64,000 nt of DNA from Mariprofundus sp. EBB-1 (GTDB lineage Bacteria; Pseudomonadota; Zetaproteobacteria; Mariprofundales; Mariprofundaceae), in the NCBI RefSeq assembly GCF_003665155.1, contig NZ_RCFQ01000014.1:1-64000 (forward strand), read 5' to 3'. The position numbers and the translations under genes were made by a program. The stretch's first letter is position 1. Each line of letters begins with the position of its first letter. The notes under the pieces were generated by a model. It saw only the letters and a program-made list of their open reading frames with translations. It was not told the DNA's origin and ran no database searches. Below, one piece after another: positions 1 to 8,415 of this stretch.

Positions 1-39
1 TCACACCAATGTCATATTAATCAGTTAATTATTGTTCTC

Positions 40-59
40 AGAGGATCAAACGATCCTCT
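40..59. terminator. Perfect 8-bp hairpin, possible terminator
   Basis: AGAGGATC and GATCCTCT flank a four-base AAAC loop, giving a perfect eight-base-pair stem just ahead of the first gene. It is followed by ACTATTGTTTT, which is only weakly T-rich. It may end transcription from a gene left of the window or form a 5' leader structure for the gene at 82. The pairing is seen directly; the role is inferred. Confidence 0.4.
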
Positions 60-81
60 ACTATTGTTTTGTGAGGATGAT

Positions 82-687
82 GTGATTCAATCGATGTTGA
101 AATGTGTGATGACTATATTACTGCTGATTGGTCTTAGCAGTTCGCTCTCTTACACTGCTTTTGCAGCTGCTTCCGGCGGTGTTCTTTTGGGCAGCAATGA
201 AGAGGATGACGAAGAAGATAGCGGTGGTATTGTGCATGATGCAGTACGACTGAACATTGTTGCATTTGAAACCCATGAGAAAAACTTTACCTTTGAACAT
301 TTGATTACTGGTACATATGCACAACTGTTTCAGGCCTTTGAAGGCAAAGCGAATGTGATATTTCTCAACCGCACGCCTGTCATTAAGGATGGCGATGTAC
401 TGAATATTCAGGAAGATGCGTTACGTATGGCTGGTGATCATCTCTCTAATGACGGTCTGAACTGCACATTCAGTTTCACCAATCTTTCTGATGAAGATTC
501 AGAGTTCTATTCTATCTCTGGTCTGTGCAATATGATGTATGGTGAGGCAGACGGTACACGAAAAGTACGGGCGGTTGTTAAATCAGCGGTACTCTCCGAA
601 GCCAATTATGGGGTAAATGCCTGGATCGCTATTTATGAAAATAAAGAAGCGGGTATCATCATCTATGCGGATGTTGATCCGAAATAA
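82..687 (+). CDS. Exported hypothetical protein
   Basis: I do not recognise this protein. The chosen start is GTG at 82, with GAGGA at 73-77 as ribosome-binding site; the in-frame ATG at 94 lies too far from it. The first 28 or so residues form a classic signal peptide (a hydrophobic LLLIGLSSSL core, then TAFAA), so the product should be periplasmic or secreted. An acidic run (EEDDEEDSGG) follows the cleavage region. The mature part has two cysteines near the middle and alternating hydrophobic strands but no motif I can name. It is about 200 residues and appears complete. The next gene follows after about 40 bases on the same strand and is also exported, so the two may be co-transcribed. Confidence 0.6.
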   Translation: MIQSMLKCVMTILLLIGLSSSLSYTAFAAASGGVLLGSNEEDDEEDSGGIVHDAVRLNIVAFETHEKNFTFEHLITGTYAQLFQAFEGKANVIFLNRTPVIKDGDVLNIQEDALRMAGDHLSNDGLNCTFSFTNLSDEDSEFYSISGLCNMMYGEADGTRKVRAVVKSAVLSEANYGVNAWIAIYENKEAGIIIYADVDPK

Positions 688-735
688 TGTTTTAAAGTGA
701 TGCATTAATAAGAAAACAGGTGTATCTTGTTTTTC

Positions 736-1425
736 ATGGGTAGTGCCAGATTTTGCGCCACTTTCCAGGCGTATGTTCTTATTGCATTGGTTACCGGTTT
801 CGGCAACTCAGCCATTGTACAAGCTGCCGAAAAAGAGGCGCCTCAATATCCGGAAACCATTGCTGTATTATCGATGCTATATGCCAGTGAAGTTAAAGCG
901 GGTTACCGCTATCAACTTTATACCAAGGCAGCGCTTGTTGAAGGGCATGACAATATCGCCCATCTGTTGTCCGCGATGGCTGTGTCGGAAGCGGTGCATG
1001 CCAAAAGTTTTAAATATTTATTGTCATTGATGGATGTTGTTCCGGCCGAAGTTGATTTGAGCGCGATCAATGCATCCAAAACCAAGGATAACCTGAAATT
1101 CGCCACTGAAGTGGAGTTAAGTGAAATTGATAAAGAGTACCCGCTGTTTCTTAAGCGCATTAAGCCTGAGGGCCATGCCGAGGCGATCCGAAACATCGAA
1201 TTTGCCTGGCAGGCCGAAAAACAACATCGGGCACTAATCAAGGAAATCAAGGGTGGTACAGGTATGTTTTTCGGCATGTTACTTAAATATTTCCGCAAAA
1301 ACCCCACCCATTATTATGTGAATGATGTCTGCGGTGCGACAGTGACTGAAATGCCTGAAGATAAATGCCCAATCTGCCATAATCCGATTATTACCTACCG
1401 GGAAATTCCTAAACCCGAGCTTTAA
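736..1425 (+). CDS. Exported rubrerythrin-like diiron protein
   Basis: Rubrerythrins combine a ferritin-like four-helix diiron domain with a rubredoxin-like FeS4 tail and reduce peroxide. Diiron-type motifs are visible: EVKAGYRY, SEAVHAKSF (ExxH) and EKQHRALI (ExxH). The tail ends in CPICHNP. The first cysteine pair expected in the tail is incomplete: NDVCG has Asn where the first ligand Cys normally sits, leaving three of four Cys ligands. The N-terminus has a hydrophobic segment (YVLIALVTGFGNSAIVQA) that looks like a signal peptide, whereas classical rubrerythrins are cytoplasmic. The start could be ATG 736 or TTG 727; AGG at 718-720 fits TTG better by spacing. An export role in peroxide or iron handling is inference. 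Confidence 0.75.
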   Translation: MGSARFCATFQAYVLIALVTGFGNSAIVQAAEKEAPQYPETIAVLSMLYASEVKAGYRYQLYTKAALVEGHDNIAHLLSAMAVSEAVHAKSFKYLLSLMDVVPAEVDLSAINASKTKDNLKFATEVELSEIDKEYPLFLKRIKPEGHAEAIRNIEFAWQAEKQHRALIKEIKGGTGMFFGMLLKYFRKNPTHYYVNDVCGATVTEMPEDKCPICHNPIITYREIPKPEL

Positions 1426-1531
1426 GCTTATTCTGCACGACATGAATACCATAAAAAAATAGTGGATTTAATTCGCGACTTCTACCGTCTATGCTAAGAG
1501 AAGCAGTGCGTGCATTTCGGGAGTAAGCGAT

Positions 1532-1852
1532 ATGGCTCAGGAAAAAAGTACATCTGTGTTGGATACTGTTTTTCTTACCCTGCCCTGGTGGGTAGGTGCG
1601 GTATTAGCGGATGCAGCTTTTTTTGCCCCCAATATCACCAAGCAGATTTATCCACCTGAGAAGAGTCCAGAGGGTCTGCCTATCTATAATGATATTGTGC
1701 ACACAGCAGAGGGCTTGTCGCTCTATCTGACGATAGGTTTTGCGCTCTTTGCCGTAGTTGCTCTGGCACGAAAAACAATGAAGGTACGAAAAAAGGTTCA
1801 TAGCTCTGTGCAACGGAACGTTGAGAAAAGGCGAACTGAGAAACAACAGTGA
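1532..1852 (+). CDS. Small two-helix membrane protein, paralogue of the next gene's N-terminus
   Basis: This 106-residue protein has two hydrophobic helices (about residues 17-33 and 64-80) and a very basic C-terminal tail. Its N-terminus, LTLPWWVGAVLADAAFF, closely matches the start of the nuclease at 2135 (FTLPWWVSGVLATGVFY), and helix order and spacing agree. It therefore looks like the membrane-anchor module of an Mrr-type nuclease standing alone, without the catalytic domain. GGGAG precedes the ATG at proper spacing and the reading frame is clean, so it appears expressed rather than broken. Whether it partners the nuclease or is a relic of duplication cannot be told from sequence. Confidence 0.6.
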   Translation: MAQEKSTSVLDTVFLTLPWWVGAVLADAAFFAPNITKQIYPPEKSPEGLPIYNDIVHTAEGLSLYLTIGFALFAVVALARKTMKVRKKVHSSVQRNVEKRRTEKQQ

Positions 1853-2134
1853 TCCCGCTGTATTATTCAAATTTGAATCTGCATTTTTATTTGGAATGCT
1901 TTTACATGAATAGAGGGTAAGGCAAGCCCAAGCATACAACTCTTTATTTGTCCCTGATTGGGCGTAAGCTCGGTTCTTGTACATGGAGCACTGGGGCGCA
2001 GGAGCGAATTACCCTTTTTGGTTTAGCTTATGAGCAATTTCATCGGGTTGTTAAAATCATTATGCTTCAATGTCAGAAAAGGGGCGCGATGTCCTTTCTC
2101 TCACTGTTTATTTTGTCTGTAAGGTAAGCTAGAT

Positions 2135-3106
2135 ATGGCGAGAAGAAGAAAAGAGTCTACAATTGAAGCCCTCTTTACCCTGCCCTGGTGGGTGAGCGGG
2201 GTTCTTGCTACAGGAGTATTTTATTCTTCTGATATTATAAGGTTAATTTCCCCTGTCAGTAATTCTCAATATGGTGCGGCGGTTCAAAATAGTTTTATAA
2301 TTATGTCCGACACTCTTTCTCCCTTTGTGGCCACTGCTTTACTAATTATATCTCTCATAGTTCTGGTAAAAGACACGTATAAAAAAAGAAAAAATATCCC
2401 TGCAACGAGGGCTTCCAAGCGAAGAGGCTCAGTTAAAGCCCCTTGGGATAATAAAGTGAGCGTACCTTCTACTTATAGTTGCCCCACTAAATCAAAGGTG
2501 AAGGAGCCGGTGTGGGGTTCAAGAGTTGAATCAGAGAGTAAGCCAGCGGGCTGGAGCCTTGAGCTGTTGCAGTCGATTGAATGGAAACGTTTCGAAGAGC
2601 TATGCGAAGCTGTGTTCAATGAGATCAATTTGCTTGCGCGAAATACACAACTGGGTGCGGATGGAGGCATAGATATAGAACTCTATGATAAAAAGTCTCC
2701 TAAGAACCTGCTTGCGATTGCACAATGCAAGGCGTGGTCAAACCCAGTAGGGGTAAAACATATCAGAGAATTTTACGGTGTCATGGCTGCATCCAGGATT
2801 AGTAAAGGATATTTTGTGACCACCTCGTCGTTTACCGTAGATGCCATAGAATTCTCTAAGAAGAGTAAAGTTACATTGATTGATGGCGGAACCGTTCTCA
2901 AATTGATTGAGTCTCGTTCGCCAGATAAAGCTTCTGCACTACTTAAACTTGCAACAGCAGGTGATTACACAACCCCGACTTGCCCAGTATGTGGTCAGAA
3001 ACTGATTGCTAGAAAAGTTTCGAGATCAGGTAGACAATTTTGGGGATGCCGTAGCTATCCACGCTGCAAAGGCAAACTTAATATGAAGCAAGGTAACTGC
3101 ATGTAA
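2135..3106 (+). CDS. Membrane-anchored Mrr-type restriction endonuclease with C4 zinc ribbon
   Basis: Three parts are visible. Residues 1-95 hold two transmembrane helices after a basic N-terminus. Residues about 140-265 form an Mrr-like PD-(D/E)XK nuclease domain, with GADGGIDI supplying the catalytic Asp and AIAQCKAW the QxK motif. The C-terminus is a topoisomerase-type C4 zinc ribbon (CPVCG, then CRSYPRCKG). Mrr-family enzymes cut modified or foreign DNA. The membrane helices would tether the nuclease at the inner membrane facing the cytoplasm. The next gene, also nuclease-like, follows after about 100 AT-rich bases on the same strand. A defence role is inferred from the family and the neighbours. 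Confidence 0.8.
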   Translation: MARRRKESTIEALFTLPWWVSGVLATGVFYSSDIIRLISPVSNSQYGAAVQNSFIIMSDTLSPFVATALLIISLIVLVKDTYKKRKNIPATRASKRRGSVKAPWDNKVSVPSTYSCPTKSKVKEPVWGSRVESESKPAGWSLELLQSIEWKRFEELCEAVFNEINLLARNTQLGADGGIDIELYDKKSPKNLLAIAQCKAWSNPVGVKHIREFYGVMAASRISKGYFVTTSSFTVDAIEFSKKSKVTLIDGGTVLKLIESRSPDKASALLKLATAGDYTTPTCPVCGQKLIARKVSRSGRQFWGCRSYPRCKGKLNMKQGNCM

Positions 3107-3214
3107 TTAAGAAAAGGGCCTTTATTTTACGCATTTTTTTATGATTATTATTACGATTCACCAAAAATGTATAACAAAAATATTTATTTAGATTGATTTT
3201 GGAACGAGGTGAAA

Positions 3215-5191
3215 GTGGCCAGAGAATACTATTCTAGTTTGATCCAAAAGTTTGTAGCTTCTTCTGTCGAAGAAGTGCTTGGCGAGTTAGCTGATAACAA
3301 TCAGTTCAGCTTGGAGCTGAGTCAGAAAAACGCATGGAAAGAACAGATTGTGCTCTTGCAAAACATGCTCGCTGGTTATGTCGGGAAGGTTTACTTTGAG
3401 TATTCGATTCCGCGCATGGGCCGGCGCATTGATGTGTTGTTGCTAATCAATGGCGTCATCTTTGTTCTCGAATTCAAAGTTGGTGAGCGCGCATTTCATC
3501 GACACGACATCGATCAAGTTTGGGATTACGCGTTAGACCTGAAAAATTTCCATGAGACGAGCCATGATCTGTTGATTGCGCCGGTGTTGATTGCAACCAA
3601 GGCCAAGCAGGGGCCGATAAACATCTTAATGACGCCCCATGACGATAACCTACTTTTTCCGATTCTGTGTAATGCCCAAATCTTGCCGGAAGTGATCACA
3701 GGCGTTTTGGAGTTTGCCGAAGAGCAGGCCATGGAGCCGGCTGCTTGGGAGCAGGGAAGATATCTGCCGACCCCCACCATCATCGAGGCGGCAATGTCGC
3801 TCTATCAAGGTCATTCGGTGGAGGACATATCTCGAAAGGACGCAGACGCGATCAATTTGGATGCAACGACGGATGCCATTTCAGCGGCCATCAATTATGC
3901 TCGTTCATCAAATCAGAAATGTATCTGCTTTGTCACGGGCGTGCCCGGTGCGGGTAAAACGCTTGTTGGGTTGAACATCGCAAATAAGCACATGGATAAA
4001 GCCAGTGAGCTTTACAGTGTATTCCTCTCGGGTAATGGTCCTTTGGTCGCCATATTAACCGAGGCGCTGGCTAGAGATCGGGTGAAGCGATCGATTCTTG
4101 AAGGCGAGAAAATCAAGAAGGGTGAAGCTAGGAGCGCGGTCAAAGCACTGATACAGAATGTGCATCATTTCCGTGATGACTGCCTGCAAAGCAATGTGCC
4201 GCCCATTGAGCATGTAGTGTTGTTTGATGAGGCGCAGCGGGCGTGGAATATGAAGCAGACCACAGCCTTTATGCGCCAGAAAAAAGGCGTTCCTGATTTT
4301 GATATGTCAGAGCCCGAATTTCTTATCTCTTGTATGGACCGGCACAAAGACTGGGCGGTTATCGTTTGCTTGGTCGGTGGCGGGCAAGAAATTAACACGG
4401 GCGAAGCTGGCATTAGCGAGTGGATCGAAGCAATTAACCGTTCATATCCCGATTGGCATGTGTATATCTCTCCGCAAATACATGACAGCGAATATGCTGC
4501 GGGCGAAGCGGTCGGAATGCTTCGGCCTCATCGCGATGTGACCTATATCGAACACCTGCACCTTGCTGTCTCGATGCGCTCTTATCGCGCTGAGAATGTG
4601 TCTGCATTGGTGAAGCAAATTCTTGATCTGGATGTAGACTCAGCTCGGCAAACATTGGGCTCACTACAAGACAAGTATCCAATCGTAGTGACGCGATGCA
4701 TGAAGTCAGCGAAGTCGTGGCTAAAGCAAAAAGCGCGCGGCTCAGAGCGGTATGGCATAGTTGTTTCATCCCAAGCATCCCGTCTTAAACCGCATGCGAT
4801 TGATGTGAAGTCGCCAATGAATCCGGTACACTGGTTCCTTGAGGGGAAAGACGATGTGCGCTCGTCCTACTATCTCGAAGACGTGGCAACCGAGTTCCAT
4901 ATTCAAGGTTTGGAGCTTGATTGGGCCTGCGTGACTTGGGATGCGGATTTCCGATTTAGCCAAGAGGGTTGGAAGCATTTCTCTTTCCGGGGCAATAAGT
5001 GGCAGCGCATCAACAAAGCTGAGCGGCAGATGTATTTGAAGAATGCCTATCGGGTGCTGCTTACGCGAGCAAGGCAGGGAATGGTGATTGTAGTGCCGCA
5101 GGGCGATGCCGAAGATCCGACGCGAGATTCAGATTTTTATGACGATACGTTTGATTATTTGGTGTCGATTGGCTTACAGGTGATTGAATGA
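3215..5191 (+). CDS. Nuclease-AAA/helicase fusion protein (DUF2075)
   Basis: The N-terminal third contains a PD-(D/E)XK-like core: [20 protein letters not shown] supplies an Asp and an ExK motif. The rest is a DUF2075 (Schlafen-like AAA) P-loop domain with Walker A VPGAGKT near residue 245, Walker [13 protein letters not shown] near residue 335, and a late [11 protein letters not shown] motif resembling helicase motif VI. Such proteins probably act on nucleic acid using ATP and are common in defence islands. The start is GTG 3215, with GAGG at 3206-3209. The stop overlaps the next start (ATGA at 5188-5191), which indicates translational coupling. The exact substrate is unknown. Confidence 0.8.
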   Translation: MAREYYSSLIQKFVASSVEEVLGELADNNQFSLELSQKNAWKEQIVLLQNMLAGYVGKVYFEYSIPRMGRRIDVLLLINGVIFVLEFKVGERAFHRHDIDQVWDYALDLKNFHETSHDLLIAPVLIATKAKQGPINILMTPHDDNLLFPILCNAQILPEVITGVLEFAEEQAMEPAAWEQGRYLPTPTIIEAAMSLYQGHSVEDISRKDADAINLDATTDAISAAINYARSSNQKCICFVTGVPGAGKTLVGLNIANKHMDKASELYSVFLSGNGPLVAILTEALARDRVKRSILEGEKIKKGEARSAVKALIQNVHHFRDDCLQSNVPPIEHVVLFDEAQRAWNMKQTTAFMRQKKGVPDFDMSEPEFLISCMDRHKDWAVIVCLVGGGQEINTGEAGISEWIEAINRSYPDWHVYISPQIHDSEYAAGEAVGMLRPHRDVTYIEHLHLAVSMRSYRAENVSALVKQILDLDVDSARQTLGSLQDKYPIVVTRCMKSAKSWLKQKARGSERYGIVVSSQASRLKPHAIDVKSPMNPVHWFLEGKDDVRSSYYLEDVATEFHIQGLELDWACVTWDADFRFSQEGWKHFSFRGNKWQRINKAERQMYLKNAYRVLLTRARQGMVIVVPQGDAEDPTRDSDFYDDTFDYLVSIGLQVIE

Positions 5192-5505
5192 TGCTGACAC
5201 TGCACGAAGATGCGTTCTACGAATTCTTTCGGCCTTATCTGCACCCGCAAGCTAGTTGCGATGTTTGGGGCGGAATCGGACTGGAAGCCTATGGTGCTGA
5301 CTTGGAGTTGGTGAAATCATTACCTACTTCGCATCTTTGGACAGTGGTGGATGGCGATGACAGCAATCAGTGGATTCTGGCTGGTATCCACACCGTTATC
5401 GGGTCTGTTATCTGGTTACGGAGGTGGCGCACGACTGGCGTGAAATTCAGTTCCAAATGTGAAGGTGCCTGGCTTGACATCTGGGTGTTAAAACGAGGCC
5501 TGTGA
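5188..5505 (+). CDS. Small hypothetical protein coupled to the DUF2075 gene, probably frameshifted
   Basis: The ATG overlaps the stop of the preceding gene by four bases. The first 65 or so residues look natural ([29 protein letters not shown]). From about 5392 the reading frame becomes poor ([16 protein letters not shown]). The frame one base back instead reads [18 protein letters not shown] and ends in TGA at 5460-5462, which resembles real protein. A single missing base near 5392 would explain both observations. So either the gene is newly broken or the sequence has an error; the intact product would be about 91 residues. No function is recognised; linkage points to an accessory role with the AAA/nuclease protein. 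Confidence 0.5.
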   Translation: MMLTLHEDAFYEFFRPYLHPQASCDVWGGIGLEAYGADLELVKSLPTSHLWTVVDGDDSNQWILAGIHTVIGSVIWLRRWRTTGVKFSSKCEGAWLDIWVLKRGL

Positions 5506-5592
5506 TATTGGACTGCGCGAGGGGCGCTGCCTGAGTTTGTTTTGCGCGTTTTGATCGAATCATCAGATGCAATGATCAAGCTGTTGCTCTAA
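5506..5592 (+). other. Short coding-like remnant
   Basis: Beyond the previous stop, the same frame reads ALPEFVLRVLIESSDAMI and ends in TAA at 5590-5592. It has no start codon and looks like the tail of a lost gene. It is too short to assign. The remaining bases to 5638 hold a GGGAGAG motif and an eight-codon open frame from ATG 5619 (MQTVMVL) whose TGA overlaps the next gene's ATG. Confidence 0.25.
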
Positions 5593-5638
5593 GCTAACTG
5601 TTTAATGGGAGAGTCCTGATGCAAACAGTAATGGTGTT

Positions 5639-6511
5639 ATGACAGTTAAATATTGGACGAAAGAGCAAGTTAAGCTTGGCTTCAACCTTTATTGCCAGCT
5701 GCCGTTTGGAAAGCTGGATCAGCGGACTCCGGAGATTATTGAGCTTGCTAAGTTGATTGGGCGGTCGCCCGGTGCAGTGGCGATGAAGCTGAGTAATATC
5801 GCCAGCCTTGATCCGGCGATTACCAGTACTGGACGAGTTGGACTGATAGGGGCATCAAAACTAGATCGCGAGGTTTGGGACGAGTTCCATGCTGATTGGG
5901 ATCGGTTGGCGCTGGAGTGCCTGCATATTCATGAGCAGTTGCGAGCAGAGAAGGGGATAGCTCAAAGTGACGCGATAGAAGATGCGGAGCCGGAAGATGT
6001 TGATGATTTTACGGGTGAGACACGGCGCGTGGTTACTGAGCAGCGTATTCGCCAAAACTTCTTTCGCAGGGCTGTACTGAGTAGTTATAGGGGTCGCTGT
6101 TGCATGTCCGGTTTGTCGGACTCGCGCCTGTTGATAGCCAGTCATATCGTGCCGTGGAGCAAGGATAAGGAGAACCGACTTAATCCGCGCAACGGCCTCT
6201 GTCTATCCGCCCTGCACGACAAAGCCTTTGATCGCGGCCTGATTACATTGGATGACGAATTTCGTGTGATGCTTTCAAGAGATTTGGAAAAGCGAAACGA
6301 AGCCTTTGTGCAACAGTTCTTTCATCCGCTGGCGGGGCAGGCGATTACACTGCCCGAGCGTTTTGTGCCTGATAAAGGTTTTCTGGAGCGACACCGAGAT
6401 GTGGTGTTTGTCGATCATAAAATGACGGTGCCAGGCTTCGGTATTGTTGTTAATAACGGGTTCAGGCATGAGTTATTGAGTTGTTTGATGAAGGTTATGC
6501 GTAAGGTGTAG
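5639..6511 (+). CDS. HNH endonuclease
   Basis: The C-terminal half contains an HNH nuclease core: a Cys-containing strand (RGRCCMSG), ASHIVPW with the catalytic His, NPRNGLCLSALHDKAFD with Asn and His, then GLITLDDEF. This is the HNH_2-like arrangement found in putative restriction endonucleases. The N-terminal half (YWTKEQVKLGFNLYCQLPFG, then RSPGAVAMKLSNIASLDP) is the helical domain often found with it and probably binds DNA or a partner. At 290 residues it is full length. The ATG overlaps the stop of an upstream mini-ORF, which suggests coupled translation. It is the last member of the same-strand nuclease cluster beginning at 2135. Confidence 0.8.
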   Translation: MTVKYWTKEQVKLGFNLYCQLPFGKLDQRTPEIIELAKLIGRSPGAVAMKLSNIASLDPAITSTGRVGLIGASKLDREVWDEFHADWDRLALECLHIHEQLRAEKGIAQSDAIEDAEPEDVDDFTGETRRVVTEQRIRQNFFRRAVLSSYRGRCCMSGLSDSRLLIASHIVPWSKDKENRLNPRNGLCLSALHDKAFDRGLITLDDEFRVMLSRDLEKRNEAFVQQFFHPLAGQAITLPERFVPDKGFLERHRDVVFVDHKMTVPGFGIVVNNGFRHELLSCLMKVMRKV

Positions 6512-6571
6512 TAGCATTAGCTCAGGCGGGCTCGGTATTCGGTTGGAGATATACCTGAGCCCATTACAAGG

Positions 6572-6733
6572 TATCAATGTCGATGCTCTGTTGGCCTTAG
6601 ATTTCTTATCCAACTTTGATGAAACTTGAGCATAGATATGAGCAATATGCTCCTGTGCATATTCAACAGAAACATGGGCTCCGTTCATATAGGTGTGGGG
6701 ATCAGCTAAGGGGATAATGGATTGGTGGGCCAG
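6572..6733 (-). pseudogene. Orphan gene fragment on the minus strand
   Basis: About 54 codons on the minus strand read like real protein, for example LADPHTYMNGAHVSVEYAQE followed by SSKLDKKSKAN. There is no start codon near the left end of that sense, apart from an internal ATG at 6688, and the sequence degenerates downstream. It sits in the gap between the HNH gene and the next minus-strand gene. I do not recognise the family. It is most simply the remnant of a lost gene. The rest of 6512-6763 shows nothing else. Confidence 0.3.
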
Positions 6734-6763
6734 AGTTATCCTGCAACTCTGTTTTGAGGGAGT

Positions 6764-7081
6764 CTATCTCCTCTTAATGGCCGGCAGACTTTTAATGAAA
6801 GCATTCGCTTCTTCCCATGTTTTGAATGGGTGTACTTTGGCAGTGTCGTTGTAATCGCCTGTTTTAGTCATTGAACTGGTATCTACATTGAACTGCATCC
6901 AGTCATTGTCAGCATTCATCTCGGATTCTTCTTTAGGATAATCTATCCATAGAGATGCATTCAGTGCTTTATTGTAAAAGCTGGGCATTGCATCGTCGAT
7001 CCAGGACGTATCTTCAAATCCTTCGGGGATAACTACGCCATCGGGCATGGTGAAATGTTGGTGTTGTGTTTGATAGCTCAT
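6764..7081 (-). CDS. Hypothetical protein, second gene of a minus-strand pair
   Basis: This 105-residue, acidic, soluble protein has no signal peptide or membrane segment. It contains several Trp and Asp residues (TSWIDDAMPSFYN, HPFKTWEEANAFIKSL). The ATG is preceded by AAAGGATGAGAAC, a good ribosome-binding site. It lies four bases after the stop of the gene at 7086-7418, so the two probably form an operon read leftwards. I do not recognise the family. Confidence 0.6.
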   Translation of the reverse strand: MSYQTQHQHFTMPDGVVIPEGFEDTSWIDDAMPSFYNKALNASLWIDYPKEESEMNADNDWMQFNVDTSSMTKTGDYNDTAKVHPFKTWEEANAFIKSLPAIKRR

Positions 7082-7085
7082 GTTC

Positions 7086-7418
7086 TCATCCTTTATTTGT
7101 TAGCCATTGTAGCTGCATTCCAATGCCCATTGATTTCATTGGGACTTCACCATCGGGCAGGTATTTCCTGTAGCACTCTCCTGCGAAATAGACCAAGTGG
7201 CCAGGAGGAAGGTTTGGACGAACGGTATCCGCCCATGCCTTGCGCTCGGCAACATTCATATTGTTCAGAGCCATCTCGTAAGGAGCCAGCATCGTATCAG
7301 GATTAACAAGACCATGAAGTACCGAAAGAAAAAGTGGCGGTGCCAGGTCTTGAATCTTGAGTTGTTTCAGGGGAAGAGGGCGGTGTGGAATTTTCGCGCA
7401 ATGTGATGGCGGGCACAT
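7086..7418 (-). CDS. Hypothetical protein, first gene of a minus-strand pair
   Basis: A 110-residue product with no recognised domain. The middle and end look protein-like (MLAPYEMALNNMNVAERKAW, LPPGHLVYFAGECYRKYLP). The first 25 residues are Pro/Lys-rich and the ribosome-binding site ahead of ATG 7418 is weak, so the true start may be further in. Its stop is four bases from the next gene's ATG. The two are probably translated together. Confidence 0.5.
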   Translation of the reverse strand: MCPPSHCAKIPHRPLPLKQLKIQDLAPPLFLSVLHGLVNPDTMLAPYEMALNNMNVAERKAWADTVRPNLPPGHLVYFAGECYRKYLPDGEVPMKSMGIGMQLQWLTNKG

Positions 7419-7466
7419 TCATCGCTTAGGGGAATCGTTTTAATTGCCTCCAGAACGGAGGTCACA

Positions 7467-7760
7467 ATGAAAAAGACAATAATTACGATTGCTGCTCTAA
7501 TTACCCTGATGGCTACACCGGCGCTGGTATCAGCTTCTGAGGCGAGTGTTGGAGATAAAGCTAAGGCCGGTATCAGTAGTGCCGCCGACTGGACTGTCTC
7601 AACATCTAAAACACTCTGGAACATGACAAAGCAGGGTGCTGAAGATTTTAAGGCATGGTCGGAAGAGAATAAAAAGAACAAAAAACCAGCGAAATGGACC
7701 CGCATTAAAACCGATAAAGGCTGGAAAATAGTGAGAACCAATAATAAAACAGCTATCTGA
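7467..7760 (+). CDS. Small exported basic protein
   Basis: A 97-residue protein with a clear signal peptide (MKKTIITIAALITLMATPAL, then VSASEA). The mature part is lysine-rich, with a helical stretch (GDKAKAGISSAADW) and a basic tail (NKKNKKPAKW). GGAGG lies at ideal distance before the ATG. It probably acts in the periplasm or cell envelope. I do not recognise a family. The antisense frame over the same bases is long but has no ribosome-binding site. Confidence 0.65.
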   Translation: MKKTIITIAALITLMATPALVSASEASVGDKAKAGISSAADWTVSTSKTLWNMTKQGAEDFKAWSEENKKNKKPAKWTRIKTDKGWKIVRTNNKTAI

Positions 7761-7803
7761 TTTTATCTGATCTGAACCTGTCTGCCGTTTAGGCGTGAGC
7801 AAT

Positions 7804-7821
7804 CAAACCGCCTGCGGTTTG
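7804..7821. terminator. Short perfect inverted repeat between convergent genes
   Basis: CAAACCGC and GCGGTTTG are separated by CT, so the real hairpin is about seven base pairs with a four-base loop. It lies between the stops of convergent genes (7760 plus, 7827 minus), where a bidirectional terminator is expected. No strong T-run follows on either strand, so the call is tentative. Confidence 0.4.
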
Positions 7822-7826
7822 TATGG

Positions 7827-8354
7827 CTACGAAAGGCTGGACCAAAGTGGTTTATTGGTGATCTCCAGCAAGGTGAGATAGCTCCGTAGATCAAACTCCA
7901 GCTCGTGGTAGTCCGGTTCCATATTGCAGCAGAGCTGATAAAACCCTTTGTCATGCTCGCGGCTTTTTAAATGTGCAAGTTCGTGCACAACCATCATGCG
8001 CAAAAATTCAGGCGGCATATCTTTAAACAGCGTTGATACGATCACTTCACGTTTTGCCCTGAGACTTGCCCCCTGTAACCTGGACTTGTGGGCGTGAAGC
8101 CCCAGTGCCTTGTGGGTGATGTGCGGTTTGCTGTCGAAAGCTACTCTGTCGAGTTGCTCTGATTTGCGCAGGTGGCTGTTTTTGATTTCCATAACATAGG
8201 CATAAAGCGCCTTGTTCGTACGCACCGTGTGGGTTTGCGGGTACTTTTGCAGCAGTTCCTCAGCCAGCAGGCCTTGCTCTATCTGCTGTGTGATGTTCTC
8301 TGTCTGTTCTGCGGGATATCCGGCAAGGTAGTCTGGTGGTGGTTTAGGAAGCAT
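7827..8354 (-). CDS. YgjP/DUF45-like zinc metallopeptidase
   Basis: The product carries HELAHLKSREHDKGFYQLC, the HExxH zinc site with a downstream His typical of YgjP-like (DUF45, M48-related) metallopeptidases. The motif is near residue 122 of 175. YgjP proteins are usually around 170-240 residues, so this one is at the short end but has the catalytic core. There is no signal peptide or membrane helix, so it should be cytoplasmic. The natural substrate of this family is poorly known. The gene reads toward the small exported protein at 7467. Confidence 0.8.
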   Translation of the reverse strand: MLPKPPPDYLAGYPAEQTENITQQIEQGLLAEELLQKYPQTHTVRTNKALYAYVMEIKNSHLRKSEQLDRVAFDSKPHITHKALGLHAHKSRLQGASLRAKREVIVSTLFKDMPPEFLRMMVVHELAHLKSREHDKGFYQLCCNMEPDYHELEFDLRSYLTLLEITNKPLWSSLS

Positions 8355-8415
8355 CCCGGCAGCTTAATGCATAGTGATGACCATGGCTAAGTCTATGCAA
8401 AAAGGCGAGCGATGT

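Noticed and set aside
918-1307. Minus-strand frame of 129 codons inside the rubrerythrin gene
   Set aside because: The plus strand carries clear diiron and Cys motifs; this is a shadow.
1604-1984. Minus-strand frame opposite the small membrane gene
   Set aside because: The plus-strand gene has a ribosome-binding site and homology to its neighbour; the antisense frame has neither.
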